A DNA stretch of 64,000 nt, taken from positions 135,961,022 through 136,025,021 of the forward strand of contig OY986438.1 of NCBI GenBank assembly GCA_963920525.1, in the 5' to 3' direction. Below, in pieces: positions 23,963 through 35,064 of the stretch. This DNA is from Dichetophora obliterata (lineage: Eukaryota > Arthropoda > Insecta > Diptera > Sciomyzidae). A program made the translations under genes and the position numbers. The notes below the pieces were generated by a model. That model was not told the origin of the DNA and ran no database searches. It saw only the letters and a program-made list of their open reading frames with translations. Within the stretch, counting starts at the first letter, position 1; every line of letters begins with the position of its first letter.

Positions 23963-25626
23963 CAGTGGCTCACAGCTTATTTTATGCAGTGCATACTTTA
24001 AACTTTAGGGCTTTATAAAAACGAAACTAACAGGAATACAAAAGATAATATGGTGTCATTTAAAAGAGCAAAAAGTCTAGTTAAATAAAGGTTTTTCATT
24101 AATTGCGAATACATATATTTAGTTGTTTAAAAAATAAAAGAACAGAAAATACTGCTTAATTTCATCTCGCAGCTTATTTTATGCAGTCACTTCTCTCTGT
24201 TACGGTACTCTAATGCTGCGCAGTCTAACGGTACTTTCGTTAGATATGCCTTCGTTCTATTTCTATAATTGCTTTGTGTTAGCTTTTTAGTCTGATTTTT
24301 TGCTTCAAGTGTCTGCTTTTATGATTATTTAAAATAGGAGCGCGCACAACGCTACAACAACGAGAATTGGTTATATACTATTTTAAAAACAGCAGCTCGG
24401 AGTGAAAAATGGCTGAAATGGTTAATAGCAATTCCTCTACAGTGCAAAAAATCAACGAGCGCTTCGTTCATAAGAATCGATTGCACAATAAGAGCAAAAA
24501 AGCACCAAACAAAATTTTTATTGCAACCGACGAGCGTCATATTGTACGGAAGATAAAGGCTAATCCGAGACTCTCAGCTCCGAAAATGGCTTTTGAAGAT
24601 CAAACTGACCTGAGCAAACAGAGTAGTGCTAAAACTATTCGACGTGTCTTGCGCAAAAAGAACTTTCATGGCCGAGTAACACGAAACAAGCCGTTTATTA
24701 TCCCCAAAAACAGATTATGCAGACTCAACTACGACAAAGAACATATGTCCAAGGCTCCAGAATACTGGAATTCAAATATTTTTGCAGATAAATCGAATAT
24801 CAATTTATTCGGTTCAGATGGTATGTGCTATATGTGGCGAAAACCGAATACCGAAGTCAACAAAAAAAACTTAAAACAAACCGTGAAACATGGCGGTGGC
24901 AGCGTCATGGTTTGGGCCTGAATGTCAGCTGCTGGTACTGGGAAGTTGCCGTTTATTAAAACAGCAATAGACAAATCTAAGTACCTACAGATCCTGAACA
25001 ACAATTTGTTGCAGAGTGCAAAGGTTCTGGGTATAAAATTGAATTTCCGATTTTACCAGGATGACGATCGAAAGCACAAAGCGGGTATTGTGCAAACCAG
25101 GCTAATATACAACTGCCCACAATTGATGACGTCGCCAGCACAGTCGCCAGGCCTTAATGTTATTGAAAGTGTGTGGTCTTTATTGGAAAATAAAATCCGA
25201 AAACATCAAATTTCAAACAAAAACCACCTGAAAGAGATATTGAAAACGAAGTGGGCGAATATTTTGCCAACTATCACTTAAAAACTGGTCGCATCAATGC
25301 CAAACTACCACAGATCTGTTGTGGACAACAAGGGCTATCATACCAAATAATAAAAATATCAAATATCATTAATTAATACGAAAAATTTATAAATGACAAG
25401 TGACTGCATAAAATAAGCTGTGATATAAAATTAAATAGTATTTTCTGGTTTCTTAATTTTAAGCCAACTTAATATATACTTTTACAATAAATTAAGTTAA
25501 TTTATTAAACTAAACATCTTGTTCTTTTAAATGCTACCATATTATTTTTTCTATTCCTGTTAGTTTCGTTGTTATAAAGCCCTAAAATTGAAAGTATGCA
25601 CCGCATAGAATAAGCTGTGAATCACT
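23963..25626 (+). mobile_element. Tc1-like transposon with IR/DR ends
   Basis: Inverted repeats of about 230 bp (23963-24193 and 25396-25626) flank one transposase gene. Each arm carries two direct copies of CAGCTTATTTTATGCAGT: outer copies at 23972-23990 and 25601-25618, inner copies at 24170-24187 and 25402-25419. This is the IR/DR arrangement known from Minos, S, Bari2/3 and Sleeping Beauty elements, where the transposase binds both repeats. The left end CAGTGG follows a TA (23961-23962). On the right the expected CACTGTA reads CACTTTT, so that end or its duplication has mutated. Confidence 0.88.
24409..25281 (+). pseudogene. Tc1-family DD34E transposase with one nonsense codon
   Basis: The frame opens with ATG at 24409 and runs about 291 codons, shorter than the usual 340 of the family. 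The N-terminal helix-turn-helix region is degraded, with ARKIKANPRLSA-type sequence still visible. The catalytic domain is complete in motif order: FADKSNINLFGSDG (first Asp), FYQDDDRKHKAG (second Asp) and SPGLNVIESVW (Glu). The spacing from the second Asp to the Glu is 34 residues, as in Tc1. The gene is cut by a single TGA at 24919-24921, between VMVWA and MSAAGTG, where relatives usually have a Cys codon. Otherwise the frame is open, suggesting a fairly young death. Confidence 0.9.
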
Positions 25627-26054
25627 TTTTGTGAAGGAAAATATATAAAAATGAAAGCAAAAAAGAAAAAATTAATACAAATTAAAAGTCTGCGAAAAAA
25701 TGTGAAAAATAAAGTCTGTGAAGTGTATGGTCGTCGCTATGACGAGAAAAAAAGTCTTGTTTGCGCAAATAGTCTGTGCAGTCTATATGGCCCTTAAGCA
25801 GCCCTGATCAGCGATTAACGATTAACAATAGATTTTTTCTATTTGTCGTCTGTTGTGCATCTATTGTTTTTATTAATATGTTGCATATGTGGAGTGCATT
25901 AACGTGCAGTGTTCACAAAATTTTCACCGAAAATCTCAAACAATAAAATTACATAGGTAACATTTCACGTTCATTCTCATATATGTGCACACCTTTTCCC
26001 CCCCCTAGAAAAAGTTCTGCGGACGCCCTTGATGAGATACGAGTATTTTTAACT

Positions 26055-27030
26055 ATTCTGCTAGATCTGTTATTCTGTTATGAATTTTCTGTTAAGAATC
26101 ATAAAAGATGCCGACCATAAAAGATCTTTTCCGTTAACTTCTGTTATGAAACAGCTGATTGCTGTCAATTCATTGAAAAAGAAAACATTTCAAACCAAAA
26201 TGCAGAGCGAAAAAAGTATGTTCATAATTTAGTTATATTGCTTTGAATAAATTTTGTAATTTTTACAGGACAAAGAGAGAAAAAAACCAACGTGGAGCAG
26301 AGGGAAATATACTGCGATTAATTGACCTCGATGTGCTGAGCAGAGACAGTCCAAAAATGTTGTTGCCTCGTACTGCGGCCTGGTAGGATCCATACCCATA
26401 AAAATGCAGCGTTGTAACAATTGCATTTGAATTTACTCATCAAATACAGACCTTAATTTCAAAAATAATGTTTGTGGCTACTGAAAATTGTTCCAACTTG
26501 CTCATGAGCAGTCGAGCATTCACCTTGTCCAATCGAAATAGCTGTACGAAGCGCACGTCAGGAAGCTCGAATGGTTTACTTTTAAGGCGCAACTCTAGTA
26601 GAGTTGCTCTATGGTTTCTTCTAAACAACATTACATTGAACAAAAACATATGCATATATTTATATTTAATAATTAGGTTACTTACATTTGCGCCTTTTAA
26701 CAGCATTTCTTATTGAAATTCTTAAATAAACATCCACTTTGCGGACCAAAATGTTCACTTTCTAAAAATTTGTTATGATAAAAGACAGAAAAATGTATCT
26801 GTTATTCTGTTGTCTTTCATAACAAATTTCATAGCAGATTTTTTCATGCCAAATAGCAAATAAAAGATTTTGTAAAAGATTTTTTGACAGTTCGTACTCG
26901 TAAAAAAAAGATTGTCGTACAGAATACGAATGTTGGTCACGTAACAGATTTTTTGGCAGCTCAAAAATTTGCATGGGAAATCATAACAGAATAACAAAAT
27001 TTTTTCATAAAAGATTCCACAGAATAGGCC
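26055..27030 (-). mobile_element. PIF/Harbinger-like element remnant
   Basis: CTATTCTG followed by TTATTCTGTTATGAATTTT near 26055-26085 is matched in inverted form near 26970-27030 (CATAACAGAATAAC and CAGAATAGGCCC). A fragment of a Harbinger-type transposase lies between. Both subterminal regions carry repeated CATAAAAGAT motifs. The left terminus is eroded and I cannot confirm a 3-bp duplication, so the boundaries are approximate. Confidence 0.5.
26440..26706 (-). pseudogene. Harbinger transposase N-terminal fragment
   Basis: The minus strand contains LELRLKSKPFELPDVRFVQL, then FRLDKVNARLLMSKLEQF. This matches the N-terminal block of insect PIF/Harbinger (HARBI1-like) transposases, typically LRD.S.PF.LPD..F..LFRL.K......L. 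The catalytic DDE domain is absent. The fragment is flanked by the inverted CATAACAGAATAAC repeats. Confidence 0.6.
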
Positions 27031-27510
27031 CAAATAACTGTTCCTCTTAAACATTTAATTATAAAAAAATAAATGTAAAGGTGTTATATCACTCAGAAAT
27101 AGTGTACTTCCTTTTTTATCATAAATCTAAAGCAGGGTCGCCGAGAGGGGGTGGGTGCGGAGTGTTTCCCCCGGGTCCGGAGTCTTAAGGGGGCCCGAAG
27201 TGGCGGGTATGTAAAGAACCAAAAATCTGTTTCGTGATGAGGAAGAGAATTGTTTTTTGTTTTCACGAAAAGTATTATTTTTCAAATTTCTTTTCAAACT
27301 TTTTCGTAGCTTGGGAACTTTTGAATTTAATAATTTGATACCTTTGTTCGAAGTTGAAAACTTTTTGATACTTTTTTGACTTGCATGGATACTTTTTATA
27401 CAAATGTCGCGGAAACATTATAAGTTCTTTCACTCATCAGTAAAAATACCCAGTAGAAAATTTGTCTAATATTGTACTGAACTAATATTGTACTGAGCAA
27501 AAATTGTACT
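27031..27510. other. Isolated hAT-like end in unassigned DNA
   Basis: CAGGGTCGCCGAGAGGGGG at 27134 followed by GC-rich sequence to about 27205 resembles the terminus of an hAT transposon (CAGGG...). I found no matching opposite end in the window. The rest is AT-rich with nothing recognisable. Confidence 0.4.
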
Positions 27511-27560
27511 GTTATGCTATGTTATGCTATGTTATGCTATGTTATGCTATGTTATGCTAT
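27511..27560. repeat. Five perfect copies of GTTATGCTAT
   Basis: A 10-bp unit repeats five times without change, then decays into GTATG. It is a simple minisatellite in non-coding DNA. Confidence 0.95.
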
Positions 27561-28690
27561 GTATGAGAGGTTCTTATAATAAGCTGATTTGTCAAAATTT
27601 GAAGAATGAAGTGTATAACGAATGACAAAAAATCCTATGTTATGGCAGCTGTTTACCTTTTTTCTTCTTGTTGATTTTTGCTTTATCTTGAACCCCTTCC
27701 TTTGCTCGAATTTTAATATTTCATGCTTCAGAAATATGTTTTTATTTCTTATTTTAACTTAACGTTGAAAGTTCTGAGAACTCTCATAAAGTTTATTATA
27801 AAAAATCAATTTTCATAAATAATTCATATGAAATTGTTAAAATTTGACAAATATTAATTCATAGTTCTTATACATTAAAATATCCTTAAAAATGTTTCGT
27901 TGCAATTTGTTGTTAAGAGCATGAAATTGTGTGTGTTCAAGTCTGCTAAGTTGGGTCAAGAGCGTTTTATGGAAAAATACGTTTTTCGAGCTGGCGACTC
28001 TCATAGCTCAGTCAATTTTTAACGATTCCTTATATTTTTTAAATACGGGTAATTAAATTATCCATGGAATGGATCATAATATTACCGATACATTGCATAT
28101 TGGATTTTTTATAGAAAATAGAAAATATTTATAAAATAACAAAAAATATCATAGTAATGTAAATTGGTACTTTACAACCATTTGCCACGGATCCTTCTTA
28201 ATTTACTTAAACAAATTAAAAAAAAAATAATTTAAAATTTCTCCCTTGCTTCTTGTCGATCTTATCCACCTTATCAAAAATAAACTTTTTTTGTTGTGCT
28301 AAAAATAAAATTCACACATGTTTCATTGACGTCAGCTTTAAGCCAGCAATACATGAAATCAAGGTTCAAAAACAAACATTTCTCAAGAGTAAATTATAGT
28401 GTAAAGTATAAGAGTTAAGTATAAACGATTTATTTGAGAGTTTGAGGGTATATTGAGGCATGTTTTTAGAATAAAAAAAAATGTATATACATAGAAAAAG
28501 TGTAGAGTGTAAGACAGATCTCAGAATTGGCGTGCAGCATAGCGTCGACGTTATTCATATGAAACAAAGCGAATATCTTTTTTCATATCTAGGTTACATT
28601 CTTTTGAATATGCCAAAGCCCTATTTTCGAAAAATTTTCCCAGTGACCCAAAACTATCTTTTTTGAATTCATTTATGAACCTTTTCGGGT
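27561..28690. other. Unassigned AT-rich DNA
   Basis: No gene, RNA or transposon end recognised. The open frame at 28481-28666 has no recognisable product. Confidence 0.4.
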
Positions 28691-29010
28691 AGAAAAATTA
28701 ATTTTTGGCACTCATAAATGAAAACTTTTGGACTCATTCGTCGGACTAAAATGCCTCTCAAAAGCGAACCTTCTTTTCTTCAGAAATTAGTTAAAAAAAG
28801 AATCAATTGTCCTTCTTTTTTTTTTTTGTTCGGAAACGAGTTGAAAAAAACTATTGAAAAGTTATTTTTCATCACTCATAAAAAACTATTTTGAACTCAT
28901 TCGCCGGACTGAATTGCCTCTCAAAAACGAACCTTTTTTTTGTTCGAAAACAAGTTAAAAAACGAACCATACAAATGCACTTTTTCGGCACTCAGAAATT
29001 AATCTTTTTC
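28691..29010. repeat. Two diverged tandem copies of a ~163-bp unit
   Basis: The landmark GCCTCTCAAAAGCGAACC at 28753 recurs as GCCTCTCAAAAACGAACC at about 28916. It is preceded in both by CACTCATAAA...GGACT..A and followed by TTTTTTGTTCG.AAACRAGTT. A partial third start (TTTTTCGGCACTCAGAAATTAA) follows at about 28980. Confidence 0.75.
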
Positions 29011-29870
29011 AATCATAAATTGTTTTATTATTGCATATCGATAATATGATTAAAAAGAAATTAAAAGTAATGTTATAATATTATTTTAATTTTGTATGGA
29101 CAAAGTGTTTATATATTCAAGGACGTCGCCAGCGAAATATTGCTCAATTTAATGAATTCAGTCCTATCAATGATGTAGTTTAGATCTGCTAATTAAAAAA
29201 CATAAATTAAAAAATCTTCTACTCGAAAACGTACACAAAAAGAAGACGAAAATTTCATTCCTCTTTTTTTAACTCATTTCGGAATGTGAAAAAGTAACAT
29301 TTACTATTTTGAACTTATATATGATAGAATAAATGCTTACGCATTTTATCTTCTCTAGAAATTACTTAAAAAAATTTAAAAAATAACAAAAATTAAAATA
29401 AAAATACCCAAAAACGTACTCAAAACTATCACTTTACGCAAAACCTTCGCATATGGTTAAGTCAATCGTAAATTTTTTGAAAAGAGAACTAAAAATTATT
29501 TAAAAAATGTTTTTTCAAAAATCACGCTCTGTATGTGTGCATATACTTTGTTTATGATGCACGGCATTTTTAAAAATGCTTTTTTGAGCAAAACACGTTC
29601 AATATTTTGGTCTTGATGCAAGCCGGCTTCAGCTTTCAAACTTTCAAAGCATTCAACTCTCAAACGGCTTCAAATTGAACTTTAAAATTTTAACAGCATA
29701 TTTTTAAGATGTTACTAAAGTAGTTTATTGATGTTTCATAATTTTTAGTTTTTAAAAAATTGTTCATGTATACTAGCCCTAAGTTTTATGGAGGCCGTAA
29801 TTTCTGCTGGGTATGTAATAATGCGAGTGAATATAAGAGAACATAATAATCAGTATCAGAACATAGTAAT
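29011..29870. other. Unassigned AT-rich DNA
   Basis: Nothing recognisable. CTTTCAAACTTTCAAAGC-like short repeats lie near 29630-29670. Confidence 0.4.
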
Positions 29871-30083
29871 CAGTAAAAATTTACTGGTAATGCAAATTAA
29901 ATTTCATTATCAGTAAAAATTTATTTGTACTGCAATTTTTTTCCAGTAATCAGTAAAAATTTATTTTTACTGCAATTTTTTTCCAGTAATCAGTAAAAAT
30001 TTACTGGTAATGCAAATTGAATTTCATTATCAGTAAAACTTTACTGATTACTGCTTCTAGTAATGCAGTAAATATTTACTGCA
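29871..30083. repeat. 40-bp tandem repeat ending in a palindrome
   Basis: CAGTAAAA starts at 29871, 29911, 29951, 29991 and 30031, exactly 40 bp apart. Units 1 and 4 share the body TTTACTGGTAATGCAAATT. Units 2 and 3 share TTTATTTKTACTGCAATTTT. The order is therefore A-B-B-A, plus a diverged fifth unit. The block ends with the perfect 18-bp palindrome GCAGTAAATATTTACTGC near 30063-30080. The CAGTAA/TTACTG words make the block rich in inverted repeats. Confidence 0.9.
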
Positions 30084-31500
30084 GTGTGCCCATGTATGTT
30101 ATTTATTCAATTTGGCCTGAAGTTTGCGCCTGTTGATCCACTATGCAGCAATACATTAATTACAAATGTTGTTCTTATCACATATTCAAAGACTTATCGA
30201 GAAACTATTGACGTGTGGAGAAATAAGAAATAAATAATTAAATTAATGCCATTTTAAGAGAACAGTGGCCGCAGCCAAATGTGGATTACTGAAAGACCGG
30301 GGGAAAAAATATAAACTTGTCCGCTAAAAGCACATTTTGTGGAGCTGAGCACTCTGCTGTGAAGACTTCAGGTCAGGTCAACATTGAAAATTGTGTTTTA
30401 TTTTTAACAAACTTGCATTCATTTACGAGTAGTTTCCAAAATTTCAACACCAGCTAAGGAATCTATCAGAATTCCATATACTCTGTGGGGAAACCTTAAA
30501 TTTGTTTGGCAACAGTTTGGCAACACATGATTGAATCAAAACCGGGTTGGTCACGGCTGTAGCTCAATGCATTCGCTGTTCTATTCTAAGTGGCGCTGGA
30601 AGTGGTTATCGGCTTGGTGTCACCTGACAGTGCGTGTAAAGCCCACCGGCAGCGGTAGCGATAAAAACAAATTCAACTCCAACACGACATCCTCATCAAC
30701 TGTGTATCTACGTTGTTGATGTTGTTCACGCTGAATTAAAATCCACGAAGCTGTAGGAAAGTGCGCCGGGCGCTTTGACGCTTAGCCGGTTTTGTGCTTC
30801 TACGTTTACCTCTAGGATTGAATCGCAAGAAAATGCATTAAATGTCGGGACTACGCAAAGTTTCTTTTAATTTTAAATCGTTTGTTTTTTTACATTTTGC
30901 ATTGCTGCAGTTTTTGTCTTTATTTTAATGATCACTTTGACAGCTGCTTCCAGTCATTAGCACAACTTGTATCTCTGTTGATTTCGCAGCAGAGACACTC
31001 TACAAATTGTTTTGTCATGCCTGTTGAGCGTTGTATATCACAGAACATTCAAATATGGTGGGCGCTTCTTTGCTGATTGTGTCCAACGTAGGTAGAAAAA
31101 ATTATCACTTTGTTACCTCGTCTATCATCCTGACTGGACAACTCAGTCGTTCTGTGTGTCTTCTTTTTTCACTGTATTTCTCTCTCATTGTAAGTTTTAA
31201 TAAGTATCTAGTTGGAGTTTTCAACCCACCATCGTTTATACATAAACAAGCCGTAAGGACTTTTTAAGCCAACTCATTCACTGCTGACATGTGCTGCACT
31301 TTATTCATTCTCTGATTAATTAGTATGGATTTGTTTTTCTTAGCACGACTATCCATTGATTCACAGGTTCGAAACAGATTTAGGATTTATTTAACATTTA
31401 AAAATTTCCTTAACAATTATCCAAACAACTGAATTTTAACAAAAAAGAACAGCGAAAATAAAACAACTTTTTACACAAAACTCTAAATTTTGGACCTATG
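30084..31500. other. Low-repeat DNA, possibly host intron or intergenic
   Basis: About 30360-31300 is less AT-rich and not obviously repetitive. Open frames at 30531-30719 and 31031-31267 are short and unrecognised. I call no exons. Confidence 0.35.
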
Positions 31501-31508
31501 TGCATACC

Positions 31509-33029
31509 TAATGCTACCAACTGATGTTATTAAAAAATAAGTATATTTGCTGCTTTGTACACTGAAAAGTAAGTATTAGTTAGTATATTTTTTTTAAATA
31601 ATTATAAGCAAGTAATTTACCTTAGAAAAATAAATTGAATATTTTTTTTATACAATTTCCTTAATTATGTCAAAATCAATAGAACCCACAATATTCTTTT
31701 AATATTGTCACACCATCTTTTTGTTCTCCTTAAAAAGTTTTGTGTATGCAATCTATCTAAAACTAAAAAGTCTTCAGATAAAAACAAAAGATTAATTTTA
31801 TATATTTGAAATCCATATATATTTCTTATGCATAAAATAGTTTAAAAACAAACAAAAGCACAACAAAAAGTTACAAGTTATACGCACTTTTTCAAAGTAG
31901 TAAAATAAAAAAAATAAAAAAAATCACATTGAAATGTATACAGAAACCAAAGCAAAGTAATCATTATTCGCTCTCACTGTCACTGAATTGAAGCGCTACA
32001 TTAATTTGTTTTTTTCTTTTTGCTTGAAATCGTATTTGTCTGGGCTGTAAATTTTATTTAAGGGTGAAATCTAATTGATCACTTTCGAAAATTTTTATCT
32101 TTTTTTTTACATTTTTCGAATGTATATATATCTAAGAATATTGTATTAAATTTTTATGATGATCCGAGTAGTATAAGTAATTTTTTCAACCTAAAGCTTT
32201 CTCTACCTGAACTCATGTTAGAACGCATTGAAAAAACTTTAAGAGCGTTTTTCTCAAAACTACGTTTTCACGGACGTTCCACACTATTTCTCCGGTGGGC
32301 TGATCCTTCTGAAATTTAAACCACATATTTAACACAAAACTACTTACAAAATAGACTATAATCGTGTTAAAAGATTGATGTTTACTATATTTTTTTACAA
32401 ATAACAGCGAAAAAAAAAATAATTTTTTAATTTTTTTTTTTTTTGGTTTTTGTTACTTAAAGTTAACAATTGCTAAAAATTAACATTAATAGTCTATTTT
32501 ATAGTCCTTGTCATATTGAATCTAAAACACTTCGGTTTTTTGTTTCAGATAAACAGATGCCGAGATATCGTGCTTCCTGCCTCCAAATTATTAAAAAACT
32601 TTAATAAAATTTTTTTATTTTTGTAAATTAAGACTTCATTTATCATTCCTAACAACTTATATAAACATATCTTTCATAGCAATCTCATGAGAAATTCCTA
32701 AAAATAGCCTATTTTTTGCCCACGAACTAGACTACACCCTTAACATTTCAGATCTTGTCTTGAAAAAATTGTAAAATTCGACACAGCTGTATTCAATAAT
32801 ATTTTTTAAAAATAAAATTGACTCCAGAGTCTGTATTTTTAACGCTGTTGGTTACAATTTTCAAACTTTTCCGCTTTTGCAAACAAAAACGTTCAACCGG
32901 AGCTGAAAAGTAAGCATAATTAAGTATAAATCTTAAAAGTAAGTATGCTTATAAGTATGGAATTTTAGTAAGTATATGAAGCTGAAAATAAGTATGATAC
33001 TTACAAAGTAAGTATAGTTGGTAACATTA
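31509..33029. mobile_element. 1.5-kb non-coding hAT element (TAATGYTACCAACT ends)
   Basis: The 8-bp duplication TGCATACC is perfect on both sides (31501-31508 and 33030-33037). The terminal repeats are TAATGCTACCAACT on the left and, in complement, TAATGTTACCAACT on the right. Copies of AAGTAAGTAT crowd the ends: one near 31568 and several at 32905-33015. This is typical of transposase-binding sites under hAT termini. No open frame of note lies inside its 1521 bp, so it would need a transposase in trans. Confidence 0.85.
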
Positions 33030-33037
33030 TGCATACC

Positions 33038-34054
33038 GCTATGCAGAAGTCTTAGTAGAAATAAGATATCTAGTTTAAAACATGGCCGAGTCCAAAAACA
33101 TCGAAATCGGATATATTTTGGGAAATAATTTTTTTGACGTTTTTAATATGTCTACAAAATTTAAGGCTAAACAAAAAATATTTTCTTAATAGTTCGTTAA
33201 GAACAGTAAATTGTTTATACCGTTTATGCTTAAAACTGATTAAGTTACTCATAAGATTATAATTAATTAGAATTAACAAGAAAAAAATCTTGTTAAAGTT
33301 TCTTAAAAGTTTTTTAATTATAGTGAAATTTCGAGTAAGAAGTGATCGATTTTCAACGCTTTTTTTCTAATTACTTGATTTTAGGGGAATGATGCAATAG
33401 ATTTCGAGTTATCTATCGAACCGTTTTAAAAAACTATTTTCGTGGAAATCGCATCCAGTTTTTTTTCGTTGTAGGGAGTTTAGACATAGGCTCTTTTTTC
33501 TTAATATCGATTAAAAAACATGTATGTACATTCGTTTTTTTTCGTTGTAGGGAGTTTAGACATAGGCTCTTTTTTCTTAATATCGATTAAAAAACATGTA
33601 TGTACATTCTAAAAAAATTTTTTTAATTTAATTTCATTTATTGAGTCTTTTTTTAAACCTAATTTACAGTGCCATTTTTCAATTAGTTAACTTAGAACTA
33701 AATGTATTATTCTTAAATAATTACAAGTTTTCGCTTCGAACTTCTAAGCAAATGCCCACTGGGTGGCTGTTCATTCTAATTCACACACACACAGTACTTC
33801 GCACCAAGCAACAACACTTTGCATGCTTTGTTGGTACACATTGACGATATTCCCAATGGGCATTATAGCTAGCGATACGCAAAAGAAAGCATGCTAGTAG
33901 TACTCTTAATCGCGTCAATATACCTTCCTTGAAGTCTTTTCGTATTATTTTACATAAAAAAATTTTTAAAAAAATTTAGAAAAAATTATAAACTTTCAGA
34001 TTAATTAAAAAAATCAAAATTTAAAGAAAAACATAAAAAAACATCTTTTTTCTT
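33038..34054. other. Unassigned AT-rich DNA with a tandem duplication
   Basis: Apart from the 76-bp duplication at 33459-33610, nothing is recognised. The open frame at 33641-33844 has no recognisable product. Confidence 0.4.
33459..33610. repeat. Near-perfect 76-bp tandem duplication
   Basis: Two adjacent copies of a 76-bp unit, containing CGTTGTAGGGAGTTTAGACA and ending CATGTATGTACATTC, differ only at the last base. The identity points to a very recent event or an assembly artefact. Confidence 0.95.
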
Positions 34055-34110
34055 TTAACCGAGTTGGGTCTCGAACCCAGGTCTCCGAAATCTAACACAT
34101 TACATATCAC
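34055..34110 (-). other. tRNA-like (SINE-type) B box, minus strand
   Basis: The complement reads GGAGACCTGGGTTCGAGACC, containing a perfect polymerase III B box (GGTTCGANNCC). The expected upstream half is displaced by the hAT MITE that begins at 34111. A related copy lies at 34905-34952. I cannot assign a tRNA identity; a tRNA-derived SINE or a decayed tRNA are both possible. Confidence 0.45.
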
Positions 34111-34743
34111 CAGTGCTCGGATTTTGATGACCTAAAAAACTGCAAAAAATCACCTAAAAAAATGACAAAAATTGCTTAAAAACTGCACAAAATTACATAA
34201 AAACTGACAAAAATTACCTAAAAAACGCAAAATAATACATAAAAAATAAACAAAAAATGTAGTCTAAATGTAGTGTAAATTAAAGTTTATTTTAGACTAG
34301 CATATCTTGAGTTTTTATCTAACACTTGTTTCATTTTTCTACATACCCTTTCATCAGTTTTACCATGCGCAAAGCTCTTTTTTCATCGAAGTCTATAAAC
34401 AAAGCTTCTCCTTTGTCGAGAGGTAATGTTTTTGAGTGAAGGGACTCTAGTGTTAAAGGAATATGTTTAAAAATTTGCAATTTAGCATTTATTAGTACCG
34501 AAAAAACCGAAAAATGTACTAAAAATTAAAAACGACCAAAAATGACAATGAAATTACTTAAAAATCTCTAAAAATGACCAAAAAATACCCTAACTCTATA
34601 AAAAATTACCTGAAAACTAAAAACGATGAAAAAGGTCCTAAAAACTTTTCATATTTGGAATTTAGGAAACATAAATGGACGTTTTAAACAAGCATAACAA
34701 GCATTTTTAACAAGCATGACATGTCATCGAAATCCTAGCCCTG
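34111..34743. mobile_element. 633-bp hAT MITE (CAGTGCTCGG / CAGGGCTAGG ends)
   Basis: The 8-bp duplication CATATCAC is perfect on both sides (34103-34110 and 34744-34751). The ends are CAGTGCTCGGATTTTGATGA and, in complement, CAGGGCTAGGATTTCGATGA. Inside, near both ends, CCTAAAAA and AAAAATGACAAAAAT-type words repeat many times, probably subterminal binding sites. There is no coding capacity. Confidence 0.88.
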
Positions 34744-34904
34744 CATATCACATTATATGAAAACTTTATATGGAAAAATTCTAAGTATTTCCTATTATTT
34801 TTGTATGAAGAAATTTTACAAAAAAATTCCAAAAAAAATTTTAAATTAACAGAAAAATTTGTAAAAAAAATGTAGATTTTTAAAAAAATACTAAAAACAA
34901 TTCT

Positions 34905-34952
34905 TTTAGGTCCGAGCTGGGTCTCGAACCAACGCTCCCGAAAACTTACTTA
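34905..34952 (-). other. Second tRNA-like B box, minus strand
   Basis: The complement reads GGGAGCGTTGGTTCGAGACC followed by CAGCTCGGACC, similar to the copy at 34055-34110. The upstream part is cut by the Tc1 element that starts at 34953. Confidence 0.45.
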
Positions 34953-35064
34953 CAGTGTTGCGCAAAACAATAGCAACAAAATAAGTGCGCTGCAACAAAA
35001 TCGTGTATCTTTTTTAATGTTGGGGACACACAAAAAAGATTATAGGAATGAAAGCATATATTCA

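Larger units (their letters stand above)
23516..26031. mobile_element. hAT element (CATAGGCGTCC ends) carrying a nested Tc1
   Basis: An 8-bp duplication ATGAGATA lies at 23508-23515 and 26032-26039. The element starts CATAGGCGTCCACAGGGGG and ends, in complement, CAAGGGCGTCCGCAG, matching the CANRGG style of hAT termini. G/C-rich runs follow each end (GGGGGGGGGCACTTGCCCCC on the left, CCCCCCCC on the right). Without the nested Tc1 it is about 850 bp, non-coding and non-autonomous. A related end occurs at 52558. Confidence 0.75.

Noticed and set aside
26229..26426. Minus-strand 65-codon frame beside the Harbinger remnant
   Set aside because: No match to transposase blocks, and the region shows no conserved motif in any frame.
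27511..27560. CRISPR-like array
   Set aside because: Direct 10-bp repeats with no spacers, in eukaryotic DNA.
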